DNA from: Wenzhouxiangella sp.
GTDB taxonomy: Bacteria > Pseudomonadota > Gammaproteobacteria > Xanthomonadales > Wenzhouxiangellaceae
NCBI GenBank assembly: GCA_007119095.1
Contig: SKQI01000155.1
Coordinates: 1-12,559, forward strand
Length of the DNA stretch: 12,559 nucleotides
Direction of reading: 5' to 3'
Shown: positions 1-6,221 of the stretch, in pieces
How the letters are laid out: every line of letters begins with the position of its first letter
Position numbering within the stretch: position 1 is the stretch's first letter
Program-made: the position numbers and the translations under genes
The notes under the pieces: model-generated
Seen by the model: the letters and a program-made list of their open reading frames with translations, nothing else
Databases searched by the model: none
Told to the model about the DNA's origin: nothing

Positions 1-590
1 CCCTGCTTCTCGGTCATGGCCATGCCCACCGTCAGGCCTGCCTTGTCCCCTTCCGGGCAGTTTCGCGGGTCGTAGACTCGGGCAGTAATGCGTTCGCCGA
101 AACGCTCAAGCAGGTCGGGCTGGTGGCGCAAGGCAGGAATGGCCGCGTAAGTCATGGTGATTGGGCAACCGTGGGCAGCCTCGACCTGGGTGTGCAAGTA
201 GTAGCGAGCGGCGCGCGCGACCTGGGCACCCGGCCGGGGATCCGTCCATGGGCTGGCATGAAGGCCCTGCTCTATCGCGTACTGCATCAACTGGTGGTAG
301 GCAGGGTGAAAACGCACCTCGTCAATACGATGTCCGTACCGGTCATGGGTCCACAGCTCCGCGGGATTGGCATTGGCAGCCACGCCCAGGTCAATCATTT
401 CGGCGCTACCCGCACGGGCACCAAATCGTTCCAGCCCGGCATCGTGGCCATCCACCCCGGCGCCGGCCACCGCTGATTGCAGCGCCGGGTCGGCGATGTA
501 AGCGTTGTAGTCGACCAGCGGCGGCGGCTGGTTTTCGACTTGGTGTGTCTCGGCCAGGAAACGGCCAGCGGCAGCACGCCTGTCGTTCAT
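1..590 (-). CDS. aidB: AidB-like acyl-CoA dehydrogenase family protein (N-terminal part)
   Basis: The reading frame runs leftward from ATG at 590 and is open to the window edge, giving about 196 N-terminal residues of a protein that is about 540 residues in E. coli. Family landmarks in order are an N-terminal NQPPPLVDYNAY segment, ANANPAELW, DEVRFHPAYHQLM, VARAARYYLHTQVEA, CPITMTYAA and, at the edge, VGMAMTEKQG. These match E. coli AidB (NQPIPL, DVRFHPAWHLLM, AARFMLHAQVEAG, CPITMTFAA, GMGMTEKQGG). AidB is an FAD-containing acyl-CoA dehydrogenase homologue that binds DNA and belongs to the adaptive response to alkylation in E. coli. A TGAGG ribosome-binding site lies a few bases upstream of the ATG. 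I see no good match to the E. coli Ada box upstream, so Ada control cannot be assumed. The catalytic and DNA-binding C-terminal parts are outside the window. Confidence 0.9.
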   Translation of the reverse strand, partial: MNDRRAAAGRFLAETHQVENQPPPLVDYNAYIADPALQSAVAGAGVDGHDAGLERFGARAGSAEMIDLGVAANANPAELWTHDRYGHRIDEVRFHPAYHQLMQYAIEQGLHASPWTDPRPGAQVARAARYYLHTQVEAAHGCPITMTYAAIPALRHQPDLLERFGERITARVYDPRNCPEGDKAGLTVGMAMTEKQ

Positions 591-612
591 GGAACCCTCA
601 CCAGGTTGAATG

Positions 613-627
613 TCGAGTGCAACTCGA
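613..627. promoter_or_regulatory. Perfect inverted repeat upstream of aidB, possible operator
   Basis: TCGAGT-GCA-ACTCGA is a perfect 6+3+6 dyad centred about 30 bp upstream of the aidB start codon, in the 180-bp gap between two divergent genes. Its size and place fit a binding site for a dimeric regulator overlapping the aidB promoter or leader. I see no confident -35/-10 pair for aidB. A TTGAAT lies further upstream on the minus strand but lacks a good -10 at the right spacing. The function is inference. Confidence 0.3.
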
Positions 628-743
628 AAGCTACCATGATCACGGCATTCAAGACCGACTTTTCCATCGTTTGTCAGCAGAGTCGGAACCGACGGCCTGA
701 GCAGCACATTGACCGGGAAAGCGCAGGAACTGACGGGCGGGCT

Positions 744-749
744 TATACT
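744..749 (+). promoter_or_regulatory. Possible -10 box (TATACT) for the 771 gene
   Basis: TATACT is a 5/6 match to the sigma70 -10 consensus and would place transcription start near 756, about 15 nt before the ATG at 771. The only good -35-like hexamer, TTGACC at 709-714, is 29 bp away, which is too far. The region just upstream has no TGn extension. The call rests on the -10 alone. Confidence 0.3.
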
Positions 750-770
750 CTCTGGCCCTGTCCAATAACG

Positions 771-1385
771 ATGAAGCAGTTGAAAGAACCCCACAGCAAA
801 AATCGTAAGACCAAAGGCCTGATTGCCTGTGGCGCTCTGGCCGCCATAGCTGGTCTGATTATCGTGTCATTATTTTTTCGTGATTCAGGCCAGGAGCCAC
901 CCGAGCCCGCGCCGGCCCTGGTCAGCGCAGACCCGACAGAGCCGGCCGCAACATCAGGCCAGCCAACCCGCAGGGTTCGGACGGAAGAGGCCGCCGAGCT
1001 GCCAGCCCCTGACGATGTGGTGCCCGCGCCCCCGCCACCCGAAACGGCAGCGAGATCCAGCGATACGCCCACGGGCATTCACGCGTTCCCCCCGCTGGGC
1101 ACGCGGCCCAAGCTGACGGGAATTGTGGTGCCCGATGATTTCGAACTGCCGCCTGGCTATGTGCGTCACTACCAGACCACCGATGACGGTCAGCGCCTGG
1201 CCCCCATTCTGATGTTTGATCCGATAAATCCACCGCTGGACCCGTTCGGCGAGCCCATCGACGTTCCAGCCGATCGTATTGTGCCACCCGAGCTGGCCCC
1301 CGATGACATGCCGATCGACATGCTCGAGTTACCGGAGCAGCCTGAACCCGATCCGCGATCGCTGCGCGGACTGCTGCGGGGTTAG
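771..1385 (+). CDS. Proline-rich single-pass membrane protein of unknown function
   Basis: This gives 204 residues. I chose ATG 771 because the frame then starts with a Lys/Arg-rich segment (residues 2-15) followed by one hydrophobic helix at about 16-36, ending in LFFRD. This is a typical N-in membrane anchor with the rest in the periplasm. The frame is open far upstream, but longer forms would run back into aidB and across the likely promoter. Residues 40-100 are rich in Pro, Ala and Glu, including a PAPPPPE run, and resemble a periplasm-spanning linker. Residues 105-204 look more ordered (LTGIVVPDDFELPPGYVRHY, APILMFDPINPP) and end in a basic PRSLRGLLRG tail. No clear Shine-Dalgarno is visible. 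The Lnt-family gene starts 32 bp downstream on the same strand, so co-transcription is likely. I do not recognise the family. The architecture is TonB-like, but I see no TonB C-terminal domain. Confidence 0.75.
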   Translation: MKQLKEPHSKNRKTKGLIACGALAAIAGLIIVSLFFRDSGQEPPEPAPALVSADPTEPAATSGQPTRRVRTEEAAELPAPDDVVPAPPPPETAARSSDTPTGIHAFPPLGTRPKLTGIVVPDDFELPPGYVRHYQTTDDGQRLAPILMFDPINPPLDPFGEPIDVPADRIVPPELAPDDMPIDMLELPEQPEPDPRSLRGLLRG

Positions 1386-1417
1386 GGAAGGGAGTTTCTG
1401 AACAGACTGCGGACACA

Positions 1418-2995
1418 ATGATGAGACTGCTGCTCGCGGCAGGCCTTGGCTGCCTGGCCATGGCTTTGTTCGTCACCTCGGAATGGCCCTGGCTGCTGTT
1501 CGGTTTTTTCGGACTGGTGCCCTGGCTGGCGGCACTGGATCGGGCCAGGGGAACCGGCCACGCCCTGCTGGCCGGCAGCCTGATGGCGCTGGCCTACGTG
1601 TTCGGCGTTGGCTACTGGATTCCCAGCATGATCCACGCCTTTACCGGCCTGCCGTGGCTGCTATGTCTGTTGATCACGATCCTGGGCGCCCCCCTGATTC
1701 AACCGCAGTTTGTCGCCTATGCCCTGGCCCGGCATTGGGCAGCCGGGCGCTGGATTTTCGGTGCTATCCCGGCCGCGCCGTTGGCCGCAGCCTTTGCTTT
1801 CGTCGCGCTGGACTGGGCGTTCCCAAAAGTCTTTTCCGAAACCCTTGGAGACAACTTGCATGGCGCCGTGTGGCTTCGCCAGTCGGCCGATTTGGTGGGT
1901 GCCCTCGGCTTGAGTTTTCTGGTCCTGATGGTCAACGAGTGCCTGCTCGCCATCTGGAAAGCCTGGCGGCATGGCGAGAAAACCCGCCCTGCGATCCGGC
2001 GAGTGTTCAGGCCCTCCCTAACCCTGGCGCTGTTGATCGCCGTCCCGAGCGGTTACGGTGCCCTTCGATACCATCAACTCTCTCAACCGGCTGACCAACA
2101 GCCGGCGTTCAGCTACGCCATGGTCCAGGCGGGTTTCAGTCATTTCGGCGTCATGGCACAGCAATTTGGCAACTACCTGACCATTCGCACGGTCCTGGAC
2201 ACGCATATCGCCTTGTCGCGCGACGCCATGGCCCGGCAGCCATTGGACCTGCTGATCTGGCCGGAAAATATTTATCCCTTGAGTTTCGGCACGCCGGTGG
2301 ATGATGAAGCCGTTCGCCTGGACGACCGTATCAGGGAGCTGGTCATCCGCACGGGCGTTCCGCTGGTCTTTGGCGCACGCGATCAGGAGGAAGAAGACTG
2401 GTTCAACGCTGCCTTTCTGCTACACCCTACCGAACAAGGTCCGTTGCAAACCGAAACCTATCGCAAGGCGTCGCTGTTTCCATTCGTCGAGTACACGCCG
2501 CGCTGGCTGAGAATGGAGGCCGAATGGCTGGGCCAGTTTACCGCCGGACCGGGACCGCAAACCTTCGATATCCAGATGCGTGGCCGGCCCTCGCTTCGCG
2601 CGCTGCCGCTGATCTGCTATGACGCCTTGTTCCCCGGCCATGTCATTCGCGGGGTTCGACAGGGAGCCGATGTATTGCTCACCCTGTCCAACGACTCCTG
2701 GTTCGAGTACGGGAACACGCCACAGATCATTCTGCATGGCTCGGCGTTTCGCAGCATCGAGACCCGCCGGCCACAGCTGCGAACAACGGTCACCGGCGTC
2801 TCGGCGGTCATAACGCCGACCGGCGAGATCATCGATCGTCTGGAAACGGGAGAACACGGCGTACTGGTCGGCACGATTCAGCCTGGCTCGGGCACAACCC
2901 TGATGCTTTTGTGGGGAAACTGGTTCGGGCCCGCCTCGGCCGTTGCGGCCTTGCTTATCCTGCTGCTCGCGTCGCAACGCCGGCGTCACCATTAA
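1418..2995 (+). CDS. Apolipoprotein N-acyltransferase (Lnt) family protein
   Basis: This 525-residue protein is close to the length of E. coli Lnt (512). Several hydrophobic helices fill residues 1-215, a nitrilase-fold domain spans about 228-485, and one C-terminal helix at about 495-518 ends in a basic tail. The catalytic triad is visible: Glu283 in IWPEN, Lys350 in YRKASLFPFVEYTP and Cys400 in LICYDALFP. Its spacings (67 and 50) nearly equal those of E. coli E267-K335-C387. Glu358, matching E. coli E343, is present. NDSWF and an RxxETRRPQLRTT-like stretch are also family features. Lnt adds the third acyl chain to lipoproteins in the inner membrane, using phospholipid as donor. Two points are odd. 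Position 402 is Asp where E. coli has the essential Glu389, and the gene is not beside ybeY/corC/leuS. It may be the housekeeping Lnt or a paralogue. ATG codons stand at 1418 and 1421, without a strong ribosome-binding site. Confidence 0.85.
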   Translation: MMRLLLAAGLGCLAMALFVTSEWPWLLFGFFGLVPWLAALDRARGTGHALLAGSLMALAYVFGVGYWIPSMIHAFTGLPWLLCLLITILGAPLIQPQFVAYALARHWAAGRWIFGAIPAAPLAAAFAFVALDWAFPKVFSETLGDNLHGAVWLRQSADLVGALGLSFLVLMVNECLLAIWKAWRHGEKTRPAIRRVFRPSLTLALLIAVPSGYGALRYHQLSQPADQQPAFSYAMVQAGFSHFGVMAQQFGNYLTIRTVLDTHIALSRDAMARQPLDLLIWPENIYPLSFGTPVDDEAVRLDDRIRELVIRTGVPLVFGARDQEEEDWFNAAFLLHPTEQGPLQTETYRKASLFPFVEYTPRWLRMEAEWLGQFTAGPGPQTFDIQMRGRPSLRALPLICYDALFPGHVIRGVRQGADVLLTLSNDSWFEYGNTPQIILHGSAFRSIETRRPQLRTTVTGVSAVITPTGEIIDRLETGEHGVLVGTIQPGSGTTLMLLWGNWFGPASAVAALLILLLASQRRRHH

Positions 2996-2996
2996 C

Positions 2997-3013
2997 CCGG
3001 CAGACCCTGCCGG
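2997..3013. terminator. Short hairpin between convergent genes
   Basis: CCGGCAG-ACC-CTGCCGG forms a 7-bp GC-rich stem in the 19-bp gap between the stop of the Lnt-family gene and the stop of the opposing membrane-protein gene. Its place suggests a shared bidirectional terminator. Neither side has a T-tract, so intrinsic termination would be weak. Confidence 0.35.
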
Positions 3014-3014
3014 A

Positions 3015-3890
3015 TCAATAGAAGGTTCGATAGACAAAAAATCCCGGAATCCCGGCGAAATAAAGCAACAGCGCCAGAATCTCGCCCCAGAACCTGACCG
3101 TGTCCGCCTTGACCGGCATTAAACCCGCGGTAAGCCAACAGATCAGCTCTACCCAGGCACGCCAGAAAGCGGCATAAATCACCAGATAAACGGTCACTAT
3201 GATCCAGTGATAGGCCAGCGAGGACAACCAGGGGGCCGGCCCCTGCAGATAATACTGTCCGAACAGCCCACCGAACAAAATGTTCTGATGCAGGCGGAAC
3301 ACCACGAAAACGGGGAAAAGCCCAAAGAGACCGAACTTGAGCCAGGGCCAGTGCCAACGTGCTAGTCGGGATTCCGCCTTTGCCCGACAGTAGACTCGCG
3401 AAGCCCGCTCCAGTCTCGGGACATTGGCCGAACGGCTCCCGGCCAGTGCCGAAATGAGCCCATCAAACTGCCTCGTTTCAAGCGCCCGGCACCGAACGCC
3501 ATCGCCCTGGGCAAACGTGATTGAAACTCCCGGCCCTGGTGCTGCCAGCGACCAGAATCGCCAGGCCTGAACATCGACAGGCGCGCCAGTGGTGCGCATG
3601 CGAAAGCCAAACGGCCGTCGCCGGATAAACAGCTGCCCCTCGGCGACCTCGCACTCGGCAGAAAACACCGCCCTGAGCAGCATCACAGCCAGGCCCGGCA
3701 CCAGCGCAAGAAAGAACACCAAACGCACCAGCAGCGGCGGTGAGATGAACCAACCCAACACGATCATGCAAGCGATGAAGACAAGGCTGACTCGGCTGAT
3801 GGCCGCCAAGGCGGCGGACAGCCAGCGCCAACCAGGCGGGTAAGCCACGACCCGGACGCTGGCTTGCTGCGGTGAGCTGTTTGACGCCAT
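3015..3890 (-). CDS. Multi-pass membrane protein, possible bacterial PH-like domain
   Basis: This gives 291 residues from ATG 3890. A GTG at 3941 would add 17 residues but lies in the loop of the terminator of the upstream gene, so I reject it. Two hydrophobic helices at about 27-49 and 51-75 are followed by a soluble stretch at about 80-165. That stretch contains short beta-like segments and phrases such as CEVAEGQLFIRRRPFGF and GVSITFAQGDGVRCRAL, which recall bacterial PH-like (YdbT/YcxB type) domains. Further hydrophobic segments lie at about 183-203, 224-255 (one long or two short) and 266-287. It ends in GFFVYRTFY. I do not recognise a named family, and the PH-like assignment is a guess from pattern. 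No clear ribosome-binding site is seen. The terminator just upstream suggests it is not simply co-transcribed with the hydrolase gene. Confidence 0.75.
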   Translation of the reverse strand: MASNSSPQQASVRVVAYPPGWRWLSAALAAISRVSLVFIACMIVLGWFISPPLLVRLVFFLALVPGLAVMLLRAVFSAECEVAEGQLFIRRRPFGFRMRTTGAPVDVQAWRFWSLAAPGPGVSITFAQGDGVRCRALETRQFDGLISALAGSRSANVPRLERASRVYCRAKAESRLARWHWPWLKFGLFGLFPVFVVFRLHQNILFGGLFGQYYLQGPAPWLSSLAYHWIIVTVYLVIYAAFWRAWVELICWLTAGLMPVKADTVRFWGEILALLLYFAGIPGFFVYRTFY

Positions 3891-3913
3891 GATCAGAAAA
3901 ACGACTTGCGAAC

Positions 3914-3961
3914 GAGGAAAGAAAGCGCCTGACCCGAGCACTCCGAAGGCTCGGGTCAGGC
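3914..3961 (-). terminator. Rho-independent terminator of the SGNH hydrolase gene
   Basis: Read on the minus strand, a perfect 12-bp stem (GCCTGACCCGAG pairing with CTCGGGTCAGGC) with an 11-nt loop is followed directly by a T-rich tract (GCTTTCTTTCCT). It begins about 40 bp past the hydrolase stop codon. It also overlaps the GTG at 3941 that would otherwise extend the next gene. Confidence 0.75.
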
Positions 3962-4002
3962 AGGTCTGATGTCGTTGGGCTGAACCTCAAGCCCGACTCA
4001 GG

Positions 4003-5883
4003 TCAACCGCGATTCGAGGATAGAAGTCTCTCCAGATACTCCTGCCACCGACGCTCGCCCGGCGGGACTGTCTCCAGGTAATCTTCCAGATACGCTTCCA
4101 GCGCCTGCAGCTGAAGCAGGTGGAGACGCGGGTCATCGGGGGCATAGCGCACGCCTTCAAACTCGATCCACTGGGTTTCCCTGAAACGACCTTGCGGCAC
4201 CACCGGGCGCTGCGGCAGAGTGAAGGATTGGCGCGCCCTTAGAGCAGCCCGAGAGGCAGGCTCGGTTGGCTCGCAGCCCAGTGCTGCCGAAGCCCGATCT
4301 GCCATCGCTGTCAAGCGGTCGACATCCGACGAAGGGGTGGAGCTCTGGATAAGGCGTTGGACAAACAGACTCAGACTTTGCTGCCCCAGCCCCCCCTCTC
4401 CAGCCTGGGCGGCCTGCAAAGCATCGGTCAGATGGCCCAGGGTCTCACTGACCCAGCGTCGGTTCATGGTCGTGGCGGGGAGGATATCCGCGAACTCAGC
4501 GGTCAGCATCGTCACCGCGTCTGCGGCAGACAGGACATTGACCATGGCCATATCGTGCCAGACCGTGTCGTAGGCACCGGTGACCACCACATTGACCGCA
4601 TACTGGCCGGGATTGGTATACGCTTTGGCCAGATCCAGACTCATCTCCGATACTTCAGTCGTCAAGCTGTCGCCATCACCAAAGTCGACGAGGATCGGCC
4701 AAGGACCAAAAAACACCCGGTCGTTGAAGCTGACCGTATTATCGAAGTCCTCGCAGACCAGCAGGGAGGCATCCGGCCCTGCGTCTATGTTGAGATCGTA
4801 ATTGGTCGCCAGCGCCGTGGCCATGCGATCATGGCCGTTCAGGTTCCAGTCCGGATTCCGGAAGTCCGGAAACGGCTCGTCGGTCGGATGAAATACCGCA
4901 ACGTTACCCCCGGGAGTCGACCCCACGGTGGATTTGGCATCCGGCCCGATAAAAGTGGTGTGGGTATCGTCAGACAACAGGTAGCCCACCGTGGTACCCG
5001 GGGCGATCTGCTTGAAGTTTGAGTCTCGCAGCAGTCCGGCATCATGGGCAGCCAGAATGCGGGCAACATAGTCCTCCAGCGGCTCACCGGCAACGAAACG
5101 AACCGCATCGCTGTCGATCATGCCATCGCCATTGGAGTCAAAGTCGGCGGTCATGAACTCGGCGAAATTGTCCGCACAGACCCAGCCGTTTTCTACCGCC
5201 AGGTTGCAGGTTTCCCAGTTGCTTTCGGCGATGATCGACAAGAACACGTCATCACGGCGATTCAGTGGTTGGCCGGTTTCCGGCGATGTGCAATTGGTCA
5301 GCACGTCGTCGCCGTCAAACCCCGGGTAGTACAGATTGCCGACAATTTTCAACTTCACGTTGGGCCCGGCATTGGCATTGACATAGTCGATTGCCTGTTC
5401 AGTAAAATCCAGGCAGGTATTGAGCGCTGCAGCAAGCCCGTCAAAATCACACACGCCAGTCTGCTCGGCAAAGGCCGTTCTGGCCTGCAAATAGTCATTA
5501 CCGCACATCACCACCTGAACGCCGACGGTATTGTCAGTCTGCATGAAAGAGGCGTCATTCATGATCCTGCTGTAGATCGCTGATGCTACGGCACCGGACT
5601 GGGCGCGTCGTCTGACTTCGATGTTCTGCCCCCAGAGGACAGCAGCATACTCGGCGGCCACATGCGTCGAAGAGCGCCGAGCAATGGTCGTGGGATCGAT
5701 ATACCCCGCCACGATGGAGTCTCCGTAGGCAACGATGCGCAGCGTGTCCTGTGCACCGTCACGTTCAATATTCCAGGCGGAATTCTGGGCAACCGTTCCA
5801 TCCAGTGCCAGCGCGTCTACCCCGATCACGCTGCCGCATGCGATGGCCAACCCAAGTGAGAGTTGCTTGATATATGGCTTCAT
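4003..5883 (-). CDS. Secreted SGNH/GDSL-type hydrolase with EF-hand-like loop and PKD-like domain
   Basis: This gives 626 residues from ATG 5883, chosen because AAGGA stands 6 nt upstream and a Sec signal peptide follows (cleavage likely after ALA26). The SGNH fold is shown by block I YGDSIVAGY with nucleophile Ser56, a Gly in SGAVAS (98) for block II, and GND at 128-130 for block III. The catalytic His is uncertain: H332 in VFHP, H351 in LNGHDRMA, or H308 in DDTH. Most SGNH enzymes have about 200-250 residues. Here about 200 residues separate block III from the His region, including a calcium-loop motif DSNGDGMIDSDA at 249-260. A PKD-like domain follows at about 366-452 (VDFGDGDS, AYTNPGQYAVNVVV). 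The last 170 residues are helical, charged and unassigned. Several Cys after the signal peptide suggest disulfides and a periplasmic or extracellular place. The substrate is unknown; esterase or lipase activity is the family default. Confidence 0.8.
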   Translation of the reverse strand: MKPYIKQLSLGLAIACGSVIGVDALALDGTVAQNSAWNIERDGAQDTLRIVAYGDSIVAGYIDPTTIARRSSTHVAAEYAAVLWGQNIEVRRRAQSGAVASAIYSRIMNDASFMQTDNTVGVQVVMCGNDYLQARTAFAEQTGVCDFDGLAAALNTCLDFTEQAIDYVNANAGPNVKLKIVGNLYYPGFDGDDVLTNCTSPETGQPLNRRDDVFLSIIAESNWETCNLAVENGWVCADNFAEFMTADFDSNGDGMIDSDAVRFVAGEPLEDYVARILAAHDAGLLRDSNFKQIAPGTTVGYLLSDDTHTTFIGPDAKSTVGSTPGGNVAVFHPTDEPFPDFRNPDWNLNGHDRMATALATNYDLNIDAGPDASLLVCEDFDNTVSFNDRVFFGPWPILVDFGDGDSLTTEVSEMSLDLAKAYTNPGQYAVNVVVTGAYDTVWHDMAMVNVLSAADAVTMLTAEFADILPATTMNRRWVSETLGHLTDALQAAQAGEGGLGQQSLSLFVQRLIQSSTPSSDVDRLTAMADRASAALGCEPTEPASRAALRARQSFTLPQRPVVPQGRFRETQWIEFEGVRYAPDDPRLHLLQLQALEAYLEDYLETVPPGERRWQEYLERLLSSNRG

Positions 5884-6154
5884 GCTTTGTCCTTGGTAAT
5901 TGTGATTCGGCAATGGCGATCTTGCGCCGCCTGGCCGCGCGTCACTTTAATCCATTTCCCGGGCCTTCAGCAATATCCAGCAGCATCGGATCTGGAGGAA
6001 TCCCCAATCATTCCTTGAGCCCACAGGGTAAACAGCCGCGTGGTGGCGCAGCGAAACACAGTGAACACCCACTCAACCGGCCTTCTTATGTCCAGCTTGA
6101 GTACGCTGGCATTGGCAAGAGAACGGCTTGGCAGCACCACGACATCAGCCACAC

Positions 6155-6184
6155 TTGACTCAGCCCGAGCGCGCGTCCAATAAT
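6155..6184 (+). promoter_or_regulatory. Sigma70-type promoter for the beta-helix gene
   Basis: TTGACT at 6155-6160 (5/6 match to the -35 consensus), an 18-bp spacer and AATAAT at 6179-6184 (5/6 match to the -10) put the start of transcription near 6191. That leaves a leader of about 30 nt before ATG 6222. The -10 overlaps the in-frame ATG at 6183, which argues against that earlier start. Confidence 0.55.
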
Positions 6185-6209
6185 GCCGAAGAGGCGTATC
6201 CGGGCCCTT

Positions 6210-6215
6210 GAGGGA
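6210..6215 (+). promoter_or_regulatory. Ribosome-binding site deciding the 6222 start
   Basis: GAGGGA ends 6 nt before ATG 6222. It selects this start over ATG 6183, and the signal peptide then begins within a few residues of the N-terminus. Confidence 0.65.
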
Positions 6216-6221
6216 ATACTT

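Larger units (their letters stand above)
5884..6221. promoter_or_regulatory. Divergent intergenic control region
   Basis: This 338-bp gap separates the hydrolase gene (leftward) from the beta-helix gene (rightward). The leftward end holds the AAGGA ribosome-binding site at 5890-5894. The rightward end holds the promoter and ribosome-binding site described separately. For the leftward gene the best promoter-like pair, TTGCTG-17-TTAAAG on the minus strand, is weak. Open frames here on both strands have no ribosome-binding site or recognisable content. I see no RNA gene or strong repeat. Confidence 0.5.

Noticed and set aside
709..749. TTGACC at 709 paired with TATACT at 744 as a full sigma70 promoter
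   Set aside because: The spacing is 29 bp, far beyond the 16-19 bp range.
477..770. N-terminal extension of the 771 gene back to ATG 477
   Set aside because: It would overlap aidB on the opposite strand and span the intergenic region and likely -10 box. The basic segment plus membrane helix of a normal N-terminus begins at 771.
922..1476. 184-codon open frame on the minus strand opposite the proline-rich protein
   Set aside because: It is rich in Arg/Pro/Ala in the way of an antisense frame in GC-rich DNA, has no ribosome-binding site, and overlaps a better-supported gene pair.
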